From positions 1 to 32,239 of the forward strand of contig JAQCNF010000181.1 in NCBI GenBank assembly GCA_028275165.1: 32,239 bases of DNA, in the 5' to 3' direction. Each line of letters opens with the position of its first letter. Position 1 is the first letter of the stretch. This document shows, one piece after another, positions 7,996 through 14,880 of the stretch. Source of the stretch: Haloquadratum sp. (GTDB lineage Archaea > Halobacteriota > Halobacteria > Halobacteriales > Haloferacaceae). The notes under the pieces are model-generated. The model did no database searches. It was not told where the DNA came from and saw only the letters and a program-made list of their open reading frames with translations. A program made the translations under genes and the position numbers.

Positions 7996-8355
7996 TTAGA
8001 GCGTGTGCCTGCGTATCGTTTCAATCTCATTTGTATCTGTCACATGGACGATAGTTGGGACCGGCCGATTATTAGCTGGAGTCAAGGTGTAGGCAATGAT
8101 AATAATGGTGTCACCGACTTTCGCGCGATGAGCTGCCGCTCCATTCAACTCAATAACTCCAGAATCTCCTTCAAGTGTGTATGTTTCTAAACGAGCACCG
8201 GTATCGACGTTCACGACTTGTACTCGCTCAAACGGCTTGATCGATGCTGCTGTGAGAAGTTGGTCGTCGATCGTGATGCTCCCATCATAGTCTGGATTCG
8301 TCTGAGTGACCGTCGCGCGATGAATTTTCGCGTAGAAAAACTGGCGCTGGCTCAT
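7996..8355 (-). CDS. panD: Aspartate 1-decarboxylase, pyruvoyl type (PanD)
   Basis: A 119-residue protein that matches bacterial PanD through the active site. Lys10 and His12 lie in the start block [11 protein letters not shown]. The self-cleavage site Gly25-Ser26 lies in [11 protein letters not shown], where Ser26 becomes the pyruvoyl group. Arg55, Thr58 and Tyr59 lie in [11 protein letters not shown], and the core continues with [20 protein letters not shown]. The enzyme converts L-aspartate to beta-alanine for pantothenate and coenzyme A synthesis in the cytoplasm. It is made as a proenzyme that cuts itself into beta and alpha chains. The tail after residue 95 is slightly extended. No other pantothenate gene is in the window. 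Archaea usually make beta-alanine with a PLP-dependent decarboxylase, so transfer from bacteria is likely. Confidence 0.93.
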   Translation of the reverse strand: MSQRQFFYAKIHRATVTQTNPDYDGSITIDDQLLTAASIKPFERVQVVNVDTGARLETYTLEGDSGVIELNGAAAHRAKVGDTIIIIAYTLTPANNRPVPTIVHVTDTNEIETIRRHTL

Positions 8356-8446
8356 TGATGACAGAGATTAGCTTCATCGACGTATAGGCAGTTCGAATAT
8401 GTTATGCTGTAGGCAGAGTGATTAAAGAGAAAGAGAACTCGCAACG

Positions 8447-8680
8447 ATGCCCTCTGGGAAGAAACACGCTCGGCATCACGACATGACAAAACAAGATGCT
8501 GTCTTTCGAGCAAATTTGACTGAGAGTAGCAGTGACTACATTGTCTGGAATTCTTTGACCTGCACGTGCAGTCGGGTTCAATTAGAACCTGGCCAGTTTT
8601 GTCACACTCTTGTTTGCTATGATACTGGAGAGTGTTTGTATATTGTACAGGCGGTACAAGGTGACCGCCCCGAAGCTTGA
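8447..8680 (+). CDS. Small cysteine-containing protein, hypothetical
   Basis: A 77-residue frame divergent from panD, 91 bases away. The ATG at 8447 follows a purine-rich tract (TTAAAGAGAAAGAGAA), and a second ATG at 8483 is in frame. Five cysteines lie in the C-terminal half (CTCSRVQLEPGQFC, then C further on), which could bind a metal. The spacing fits no ribbon that I know. Family unknown. It could be a real small protein or a chance frame. Confidence 0.4.
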   Translation: MPSGKKHARHHDMTKQDAVFRANLTESSSDYIVWNSLTCTCSRVQLEPGQFCHTLVCYDTGECLYIVQAVQGDRPEA

Positions 8681-8813
8681 CCTCAGGGTAGGTTCACTGA
8701 GAGTAGTGACTGTAGCATAGAGTATATGTTCATGTAATTGAACCGTGGTCGGTGAAGGGCACAGCCAGAGTCAAACTGGTCGTAGACGATTAGGTATTCC
8801 CCTCGTTATACGA

Positions 8814-9335
8814 TTACTCCTCTTGACTCTTGGTTTCAAACAATAGGGTTGTGACGAAATTCTGTTCCTTTTTTTCGCGAAGTGTAACTGGGGGGGCAGG
8901 AAGCTCAACCGTCGTTGAAGATTCTTTGTATGAAAGGTCGATGCTCGTATCACCCTCTTCAAATTCTACGTCAACAGGGTGTCGGTCGATCATCACCTCC
9001 ACTCTGTCTGCTTGTGGTTGAGAGATGTGTATGCTGGGGTCTTCATCCGAGAGAAGGTCAGTGATATCTTCACCATTCCGCTCTGCCTGTTTCAATAATC
9101 GATTTAGCCGTTTTATTTTTCGCTTTCGAGCGAATTTCTCTCGCCCACCCGTGTTTTTTGATTTCCCGCGATTTGTTCGATTCTTGTGACTCTTTCGAGA
9201 CGACTGGTTACGTCTCTCCCGAGACCGGATATGGCGTGCAGTCACTCTTGAGGAGCGTTCAACGTCAATATCCATTTCATCTAAGTCGATTTCTCCGAGC
9301 AACTGTAGTAGTTCGCGAATACTGTCCAGTTTCAT
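8814..9335 (-). CDS. Hypothetical protein with basic linker and beta-rich C-terminus
   Basis: A 173-residue protein with ATG at 9335. Three zones are visible. Residues 1-30 form an acidic helix (LLQLLGEIDLDEMDID). Residues 31-90 are strongly basic and Arg/Lys/Ser-rich, unusual for a halophile and suggestive of nucleic-acid contact or disorder. Residues 100-173 alternate hydrophobic and charged residues (DRVEVMIDRHPVDVEFEEG), as in a beta-sandwich, loosely like HSP20-type domains. No diagnostic motif allows a family call. It stands alone, with gene-free DNA on both sides. Confidence 0.5.
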   Translation of the reverse strand: MKLDSIRELLQLLGEIDLDEMDIDVERSSRVTARHIRSRERRNQSSRKSHKNRTNRGKSKNTGGREKFARKRKIKRLNRLLKQAERNGEDITDLLSDEDPSIHISQPQADRVEVMIDRHPVDVEFEEGDTSIDLSYKESSTTVELPAPPVTLREKKEQNFVTTLLFETKSQEE

Positions 9336-9478
9336 GATTCTAAATATCTGATTATTAGGTATCTATGTAAACCTTTGCACGGTTAACCAGAACAGGTGAG
9401 AGAGGAAGTTGATTTCATCAAATGACAGGTTGATCGGGCAAGTGTAGCTAACTAGCGTGAGTTGTTCGCTCATTGGGC

Positions 9479-9553
9479 ATGAAGCTCCCGTGGCTTCATA
9501 TTGGATTTCTTATCCTGATCATAGTGTTCGTGAACTACCTTGAGGACAAGTGA
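9479..9553 (+). CDS. Possible 24-residue membrane micropeptide
   Basis: A short frame encodes a single hydrophobic helix (LHIGFLILIIVFVNYL) with a charged end (EDK). Its stop codon lies inside DNA that resembles the neighbouring transposon remnant, so it may be a truncated leftover rather than a true micropeptide. No ribosome binding site is evident. Confidence 0.2.
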   Translation: MKLPWLHIGFLILIIVFVNYLEDK

Positions 9554-9770
9554 TTCAGGAGACAGAGCGTCTCATTATCATGGAAACTCGCATAATCAAT
9601 TTCTGACTGACCTGGAGCTACTCGCCCTGCCCAGCCTGTAGAGAGTGCATCTCGGTGGTGACTCCCAACATAGATCCCATTCCGTAGGGATTCATTTGGG
9701 CTGTCCCAGCGCTCACTCTGACTGTTCAAATTCCACTCACAACTGAATTCGTGTCGGTGGACCTCTCATG
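9545..9770 (-). mobile_element. Right-end remnant of an IS1341-type element
   Basis: The hairpin GAGAC-AGAGC-GTCTC at 9559-9573 and its flanks (AAGTGATT on one side, CTCATTATCATGGAAA on the other) align with the right-end hairpin of the TnpB relic at 28838-28905. Further in, a block with GCTGGGACAG and an HHRDA-encoding stretch aligns with the remnant at 7745-7985. A 64-codon minus-strand frame (9535-9729) is just a surviving open stretch. No transposase motif remains. Confidence 0.4.
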
Positions 9771-10221
9771 ACATGTCATAGCTCAGAATTGACTATACCC
9801 TTAAACTCTGCTCAGTGTTGAGTGGCTTTTCTCCTCGGCTGTGGAGGTGGATGCCCCGAGGCCGTTGATTCCCCGATTACTTAGTAGTATAAAACCCAGT
9901 CATGTTTTTATGACATCCAGTATGCCAGGCAGCTGTCTCTCACTTCTTCGTTCTGTTTGCTTTTGAGTAAGACCACCTGGGTCGTAGAAATTGACACGGA
10001 CTCAAACTCATCTGATTGGTAATTGTCTTATCAAAACCAATCAGCTCCATTCAGGTCAGTAATCGAAAAATTCTGTTTCAACACCTGTGCCAGTCGCAGA
10101 AAAATACAGGCAGCTGTCATATCAGGTTAAGCGATTGTCTAACACCGTGACATTGATTTCATTGTAATGAACATGAAAGAGAGAGTAGACATTCATTTGT
10201 CTGGAACTCAAAGGCACTTTC
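9771..10221. other. Intergenic DNA without a supportable gene
   Basis: About 450 bases. An inverted repeat (CCTCGG at 9833, CCGAGG ending near 9861) could be another element-end hairpin. A plus-strand frame from about 9805 stays open for 53 codons (it includes VEVDAPRPLIPRLLSSIKPS) but has no convincing start. A TATA-like AGTATAAAA lies near 9886. Nothing here can be called firmly. Confidence 0.3.
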
Positions 10222-10695
10222 ATGAGTAAAGAGCGTCAGGAACAGCGAACGAATACAACGAGTCAGAACGATGGTGGGAGGCTCTCAGAATCGGGGTCTA
10301 CTGTATCCTCCAAACCGGTTTCGAATCGAACGAGTTGGTCTGGTCTACTCAAACGGACGTATAACGTGCTCAACTCAAAAAGCGGGAGCACTCGTGCGAC
10401 AGATTCCAGTAGTTCAGCCGTCCTTGGTGGACTCATGTTCGTCGGTGCACTCATTGCTGGGGCAATTCCACTCCCACTAAGTTGGATCGCCGGTGTCGGT
10501 ATCGGGTCAATCGTTGGGAAGAAGACGGGAAACGGTTCACCAATTTTAGCGACAGGAGTTGGTGCACTCATTGGACTCGTTTTTGGATTAACGTTTGCCC
10601 CCAGCTTTTTTGGCTTAGGCATTATCCTGACACTGTTGTTGACAGTTGTCAGTGCAGTCGTTGGCGGAGTTGGTTTTCTTGTCCTTGAGGAGTAA
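10222..10695 (+). CDS. Membrane protein with Ser/Thr-rich cytoplasmic head, hypothetical
   Basis: A 157-residue protein with ATG at 10222. Residues 1-68 are polar, Ser/Thr/Asn-rich and probably disordered. Residues 69-157 form about four membrane helices rich in Gly (SAVLGGLMFVGALIAGAIPL, then GSIVGKKTG and GVGALIGLVFGLTFAP). The Gly-rich helix pattern with a central GKKTGNGSP loop resembles small DUF456-like or Gly-zipper membrane proteins, but I cannot assign it to a family. It has no partner gene and the function is unknown. Confidence 0.6.
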   Translation: MSKERQEQRTNTTSQNDGGRLSESGSTVSSKPVSNRTSWSGLLKRTYNVLNSKSGSTRATDSSSSAVLGGLMFVGALIAGAIPLPLSWIAGVGIGSIVGKKTGNGSPILATGVGALIGLVFGLTFAPSFFGLGIILTLLLTVVSAVVGGVGFLVLEE

Positions 10696-10843
10696 CACTT
10701 GGGGTCCCCTCAGGAAGACGAGCGGGTCACTGGAGTTGTCGCCACTGTCATGATGACGTAGGAGTACAGACATCGATAATTTCCATACCGGATCATGCTG
10801 AGTGCTCAATCCAGTCGTCTGCAAGGGAGATGGAGAAGTGAAT

Positions 10844-11086
10844 TCACTCCGGCTTGCTCACTGCTCTGGGGGGTGCCTGACTGAGGATTGTGCTCCGTGC
10901 GGTAGCGGTTCCAAAACACTCGCACATAGCGAGTTCAGTCTCTGCAAAGTTTAGTTCCCTTAGTTTCAGCTTGCGTTGCTCGCTGAGGCATGTGAGTGCG
11001 CCGATAATGTTTCTATGAGCCACATACTCACACATCAGCCTATCGAGTAAGCAAACGTTGAATTTCGCATGCTCAGATCCAAACAT
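10844..11086 (-). CDS. Small hypothetical protein, possible relative of the 375-740 product
   Basis: An 80-residue frame with ATG at 11086, about 45 bases from a shared TATA-like element at 11128-11140. The segment NIIGALTCLSEQ resembles LLIVGALTYLSTH in the 121-residue product at 375-740. It sits at nearly the same distance from the start, and the underlying bases are similar. The C-terminal half differs, so this may be a truncated or decayed paralogue. No function can be given. Confidence 0.35.
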   Translation of the reverse strand: MFGSEHAKFNVCLLDRLMCEYVAHRNIIGALTCLSEQRKLKLRELNFAETELAMCECFGTATARSTILSQAPPRAVSKPE

Positions 11087-11127
11087 TCGATTGAGATGAC
11101 AATCACGACTCAGTTGTCTCAGGATGG

Positions 11128-11140
11128 CTTATAAATATTA
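11128..11140. promoter_or_regulatory. TATA-like element in a divergent intergenic region
   Basis: CTTATAAATATTA is a good archaeal TATA box between the minus-strand frame ending at 11086 and the plus-strand gene at 11209. Its near-symmetry means it could serve either direction. The plus-strand gene would have a leader of about 45-50 bases. Confidence 0.4.
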
Positions 11141-11208
11141 TGCCTACTGGAACCTGTGGTGAAAGTTCGCATGAGTGATTTCCATACACCACTCAAATCG
11201 CTCATTGT

Positions 11209-11679
11209 ATGTCATCAGTTACAGAGCGTCATCCAACAGTGAAGCGAATTCGCAATCAAGGTGATTGGAAGAGAGCCTCCGGCTCGGGCATCATTGGTGC
11301 AGTAGTGATGGCTGCTGCAATCCTCGCGATGAAGACACCTACACTGGCTGTTGCAATTCCTTCACTTTATGGATTGACCCCCCCTCCAAATATCGGATTT
11401 GGGTTCATCGTACACCTGTCTCATGGGGCAGTGCTTGGGGTGTTATACGGTGGGATTATCGCTGCGTTTGATATACAGACCCGGATTCAACGAATCGCGG
11501 CAGGCGTCGCGTGGGGAGTCGCAACGTGGGTTGGACTTGCAGCAATTGTGATGCCAGTCTGGCTGAGCGTTATCGGGTCACCCGCGAATCCACCATTCCC
11601 GAACTTCGCTCCACCATCTCTTCTCTGGCATTTCCTATATGGAGTCATTACTGCGGTCATATACGATGCGGTCGTATAG
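11209..11679 (+). CDS. Four-helix membrane protein, hypothetical
   Basis: A 156-residue protein with ATG at 11209. After a 25-residue basic head come about four membrane helices: GIIGAVVMAAAILAM, FIVHLSHGAVLGVLYGGIIA with a membrane-embedded His pair, GVAWGVATWVGLAAIVMPVW, and a last helix WHFLYGVITAVIYDAVV. Histidines in helix 2 (VHLSHG) and helix 4 (LLWHFLYG) are reminiscent of small haloarchaeal membrane proteins, some of which are labelled histidine kinase without any kinase domain. The arrangement could bind a haem or metal, but this is a guess. The gene ends just before an IS1341-type element. Confidence 0.6.
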   Translation: MSSVTERHPTVKRIRNQGDWKRASGSGIIGAVVMAAAILAMKTPTLAVAIPSLYGLTPPPNIGFGFIVHLSHGAVLGVLYGGIIAAFDIQTRIQRIAAGVAWGVATWVGLAAIVMPVWLSVIGSPANPPFPNFAPPSLLWHFLYGVITAVIYDAVV

Positions 11680-11735
11680 TATAATCACTGGACCTGATAT
11701 TCCCTTACTGCACCGACCCGCTTGCCAAGCGGTGG

Positions 11736-12594
11736 TTGTTGTTGGCGGGAAATTCGAGGCGAAAACCTCGCGGTTTAGGACTTTTTAACCAGTCACCGCA
11801 CCTGATCTGGATTCACGGAAAACGCCTCGCGTTTTCGAAATTCACCACTCGCTTCTCACGAAGCTACCCTCGATGTTGGCGCACACACCCTCGTCGCCTG
11901 TTCCACGACGACTGGGAACCAGTACCTCTGCGACGGGGGGAGTTGTTCGGGCGGTTCCGCAAGACGACCGACGAAATCGTCCGTCTCCGGTCGGAATTCA
12001 CCGTTACTCTTCGAAACGGATTCGATGGCTGTACCGACAGTGGACGAAGCGACGTGACCACGCACACGACGCGCTGGCGCGTGATCTCGTTGAACGGCTA
12101 TAGGACGAGGGCGTGGCGACGGCATGGGCGAACTAACCGACGTGCTGGAAACGCGCTGGTCAGTCAGGGTGAACGAGAAAACACACAACTTCTGGGGTTC
12201 AACAGATTCAGCAAATGTCTCGCGTGCGTGTGTGAAGAGTACGGTATCAGCCTCAAAGTCGAGTCGGAAGCGTGGACGTGTCAGGCGTGTCCCGACTGTG
12301 GCGACCACGAGAAGACGATTCGCCACAAGGATACACTGACGTGTCTGTGTGGACCCGAAGAAAACGCCAACCTCAGGCCGTCAGAGACGTTGCTTCGAGA
12401 ACACAGCGAGACGGAACTCAGGCCGATGGCACGGCCCGTGCGGTTCGAGTTGGACGACCGCGACTGGTCGGAGAGACCACACCCTCACGAAAGTCCTAGA
12501 AAGGTGCGCACGAGCCCACAGATTGGCTTCGTGGAATCGGCATATCCGACCACAAACGGAGCAATCCCCGCGCTTCAGCGCGGGAGGATGTCAA
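11736..12594 (+). pseudogene. tnpB: Frame-broken IS1341-type TnpB transposase with its right end
   Basis: TnpB (OrfB, RuvC-fold nuclease of IS200/IS605-family elements) pieces appear in order but in changing frames: [20 protein letters not shown], then [19 protein letters not shown], then [20 protein letters not shown], then [18 protein letters not shown], then the zinc ribbon [19 protein letters not shown] and the tail MARPVRFELDD. At least three frameshifts are needed to read through. The N-terminal 150 or more residues are missing or unrecognisable. A short inverted repeat (CGAGG/CCTCG near 11755) may mark the left end. The right end carries hairpin CCCGCGCTTCAGCGCGGG (12567-12584) followed by AGGATGTCAA. 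The element cannot make active TnpB. Confidence 0.85.
12567..12584 (+). repeat. Right-end hairpin of the TnpB element
   Basis: A perfect stem CCCGCGCT/AGCGCGGG-type palindrome sits ten bases from the element end, matching the hairpin at 32150-32169 in the other TnpB relic. In this family the right end is bound by the transposase as single-stranded DNA and overlaps the guide (omega) RNA. Confidence 0.7.
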
Positions 12595-13112
12595 TCATTA
12601 CTCATCGATTCCCATGCTGGTGTCCGACCGTCCGGATTTGCAATTTCTTCGACTTTCGCCCGCTGGAGTTTCCCAACTTGTGCCGTAGCACCGGCTGCCC
12701 ACTCAAGAAACTGACGTTGAAGCTGGGATCGAACAACTGACACATCCACTGGAGAGTACACATATACTTCTCCGCCTGTCCCCAGTAACTTCCGACGTCT
12801 CTCAATCACTCCAATCGAGATGAGATGATTGAGGTGCCGATTGATGAGACTTTGATCGTATCTCGTCTGCTTTTCCAGCTCTGCGACAGTCACTTCAGTC
12901 GTTTCCATCACACATAGGCAGATCTCAAACTCGCTTTGGGAGATATCAAAGACCGTTGATAAGACATCTTCTAACGAGACGTCATGATCACTTTGTTCAG
13001 TGGCGATTCCAGTCATCGAGTCATCACAGCAACTGAGAGTATTCTCTCCAATGACGATGTTTCCACATTCTTGACACGCAAAAATGCCAGCAGGTCCATC
13101 TGTATCGCTCAC
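12591..13112 (-). CDS. Transcriptional regulator, zinc ribbon plus winged helix
   Basis: A 173-residue protein from a GTG start at 13112. An N-terminal metal ribbon uses Cys13, Cys16, Cys28 and Cys29 (CQECGNIVIGENTLSCC). A winged-helix domain follows at about residues 60-135. Its recognition part is TVAELEKQTRYDQSLINRHL and its wing is VIERRRKLLGTGGEVYVYSP, in the TrmB/MarR-like manner. The rest is a helical dimerisation tail. It should bind DNA in the cytoplasm and may sense metal or redox state through the ribbon. Its TGA stop lies in the terminal TCAA of the adjacent transposable element, so the original C-terminus was probably altered by that insertion. Confidence 0.78.
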   Translation of the reverse strand: MSDTDGPAGIFACQECGNIVIGENTLSCCDDSMTGIATEQSDHDVSLEDVLSTVFDISQSEFEICLCVMETTEVTVAELEKQTRYDQSLINRHLNHLISIGVIERRRKLLGTGGEVYVYSPVDVSVVRSQLQRQFLEWAAGATAQVGKLQRAKVEEIANPDGRTPAWESMSND

Positions 13113-13450
13113 ACCGAATTGACGCCCTGGCCGTAATTGAATCTAACTTCGTATCTCGTCGTGAGAGATCAGTTTAGAACTCTCTTTACGAAGACTCACG
13201 CGGTGCGCTCTCATTGACCAGTGATACCAGCACGATTCTGATCAGCGAGCCTCGTCAATCCCAAAAACCAAATCAAAGGCGGAAGATAGGAGCACACTGC
13301 AAACATCATCTGAAGTCCATATACCATCCCACTAATTTATTTCACTCTCACCCTCAACGTATATATGCCATGCGCAGTTCACAGTTCTATCGTTCAATTC
13401 TTGTGACGGGAGAGAAGAGGCCCGAAGATATCTATTTTATCAAGCCACTT
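13113..13450. other. Intergenic DNA without a supportable gene
   Basis: About 340 bases between the regulator start and the 3' end of the ADP-ribosylglycohydrolase gene. A plus-strand frame (13214-13516) overlaps the neighbouring gene and has no protein-like features. AT-rich patches such as ACTAATTTATTTCAC and ACGTATATATGCC are present, but no gene follows them. It may hold the regulator's promoter and the 3' end of the ECF operon transcript. Confidence 0.3.
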
Positions 13451-14842
13451 TTATTCCATTTTTATCCGTCGAGAGGCAGCAATTGCTCGCTGAGTGAGTG
13501 CTTCGATAGAAGTTGAGTGCTCACTTGAAAGACCTGATAGAATTGGACTGCTAAATGGACTCCGCCACTGTGAGGGAATAGACGCTGCACCAATGTGTGC
13601 GCCGTAGACTGCGCCGACGACTGCCGCATGTGAATCGGTATCAAATCCACTTTGAACGACGGTTCCGAGCGCTTCGGTTATCGAGTCGGCGTGATCCAGT
13701 GCAATAGCAATGAGTGCTGCATTGGGAAGAGCATGAGACCATTCTCTCTGGATGGATTCGTCCCACTGCTGGTGTATCCTCTTAATCTGGGTATGTGCTG
13801 AGGCGTCTGAGTTACATATCGAACGAAGAGATGCCGCAAGACGGCTCTCCGCTGGAAGAAACGAAAGCGACAATCTTAGTGCTTCTGTGAGATCTCCAAC
13901 CAAAGGCGCGATTGCAGTCAGAACAGCGACCCATAGTTCGGCATATATGCCGTTTTTGACGTGGCTGAGCAGAGCATCACGAACTGCGAATGTAGCTGCG
14001 TGAGTCGGTTCGCCGAGGCAGAGAAGTCCCCAGATCGGACCACGAATGAGCGCACCAATATGCTCACGATACGGGTTGTCCCGCAGTCCGGTCTCTGGTG
14101 GTGAGATACCATCGAGGAGATTTCGATATGCGACTCGCTCAGCAGTGTACGTTCGCAACGCTGGGAGCTGTTTAATCCATGTCGTTCCGATATCCTCTGT
14201 CTGCAATTCAGCACCACACGTTTCGACAGTCCGAATGTTGACGAACGTGTAGTCGATATCATCATCTGGCGGTATCTTTTCAATATGATTAATAAATGTG
14301 CTTGAGTCGCGACCTGTTGCCTCGATATTGTGAAAGATATTGTACTGATTAATCACACTATCAGCAACATCTGCATGAAGAAACCGTTCGATCGGATACT
14401 GATTACTCTCCTGTAGAAATCCGTGAATGCGCTCTCGTGACCACCCCTGCACTGGGCTGCCCAAGAGACATCCCGCAATGGCACCCATTAGCCCGCCTTG
14501 AATTGTGTCTTTCTCTGAGATCGTGCCTGGGTCGCCAATATGTGGGGACTCAAAGCTTGGCGCTGCCCGCTTGATTTTATCCAGCGTTGAAGGCTCTGAG
14601 TACGCATAATTTGTTCGAAGTGGAGATGAGCGTGCACGAGCGGCTAATGTCCGCACTGCATCAGGATCTGGATTCTCGCGCATGAGTAACTCATCAAACC
14701 TGGATTGAAGATGCTCAATATCTCGTCCCGCTGTGCGACTCTGATGACGCTCAGCCGCTAACCACTTCGTATCTGGGGTGAGAAACAACGGGTGTGGAAG
14801 TCGGTCACCATCTGGATTATTCACGGGGTCTGATTCGTTCAT
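13451..14842 (-). CDS. ADP-ribosylglycohydrolase family protein
   Basis: A 463-residue protein from the ATG at 14842 (a GTG three codons upstream is in frame). The all-helical ADP-ribosylglycohydrolase fold begins near residue 110 with GGLMGAIAGCLLGSPVQGW. A metal-ligand segment follows (PPDDDIDYTFVNIRTVE), and the second metal motif GFDTDSHAAVVGAVYGAHIG, which usually reads GxDTDTxAA, lies near the C-terminus. About 110 N-terminal residues precede the domain and look unique. Relatives remove ADP-ribose from proteins or hydrolyse related ribosides using two magnesium ions. It lies 38 bases after the ECF ATPase gene on the same strand, so it is probably the last gene of that operon and may cleave the imported riboside. 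Substrate unknown. Confidence 0.83.
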   Translation of the reverse strand: MNESDPVNNPDGDRLPHPLFLTPDTKWLAAERHQSRTAGRDIEHLQSRFDELLMRENPDPDAVRTLAARARSSPLRTNYAYSEPSTLDKIKRAAPSFESPHIGDPGTISEKDTIQGGLMGAIAGCLLGSPVQGWSRERIHGFLQESNQYPIERFLHADVADSVINQYNIFHNIEATGRDSSTFINHIEKIPPDDDIDYTFVNIRTVETCGAELQTEDIGTTWIKQLPALRTYTAERVAYRNLLDGISPPETGLRDNPYREHIGALIRGPIWGLLCLGEPTHAATFAVRDALLSHVKNGIYAELWVAVLTAIAPLVGDLTEALRLSLSFLPAESRLAASLRSICNSDASAHTQIKRIHQQWDESIQREWSHALPNAALIAIALDHADSITEALGTVVQSGFDTDSHAAVVGAVYGAHIGAASIPSQWRSPFSSPILSGLSSEHSTSIEALTQRAIAASRRIKME

Positions 14843-14880
14843 ACCTGACACATATCCTGTTTACCTATTGGTTCTATGTA

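Noticed and set aside
11856-12326. 156-residue minus-strand frame over the TnpB relic
   Set aside because: The plus strand carries ordered TnpB motifs, including the zinc ribbon, so the minus-strand frame is a shadow.
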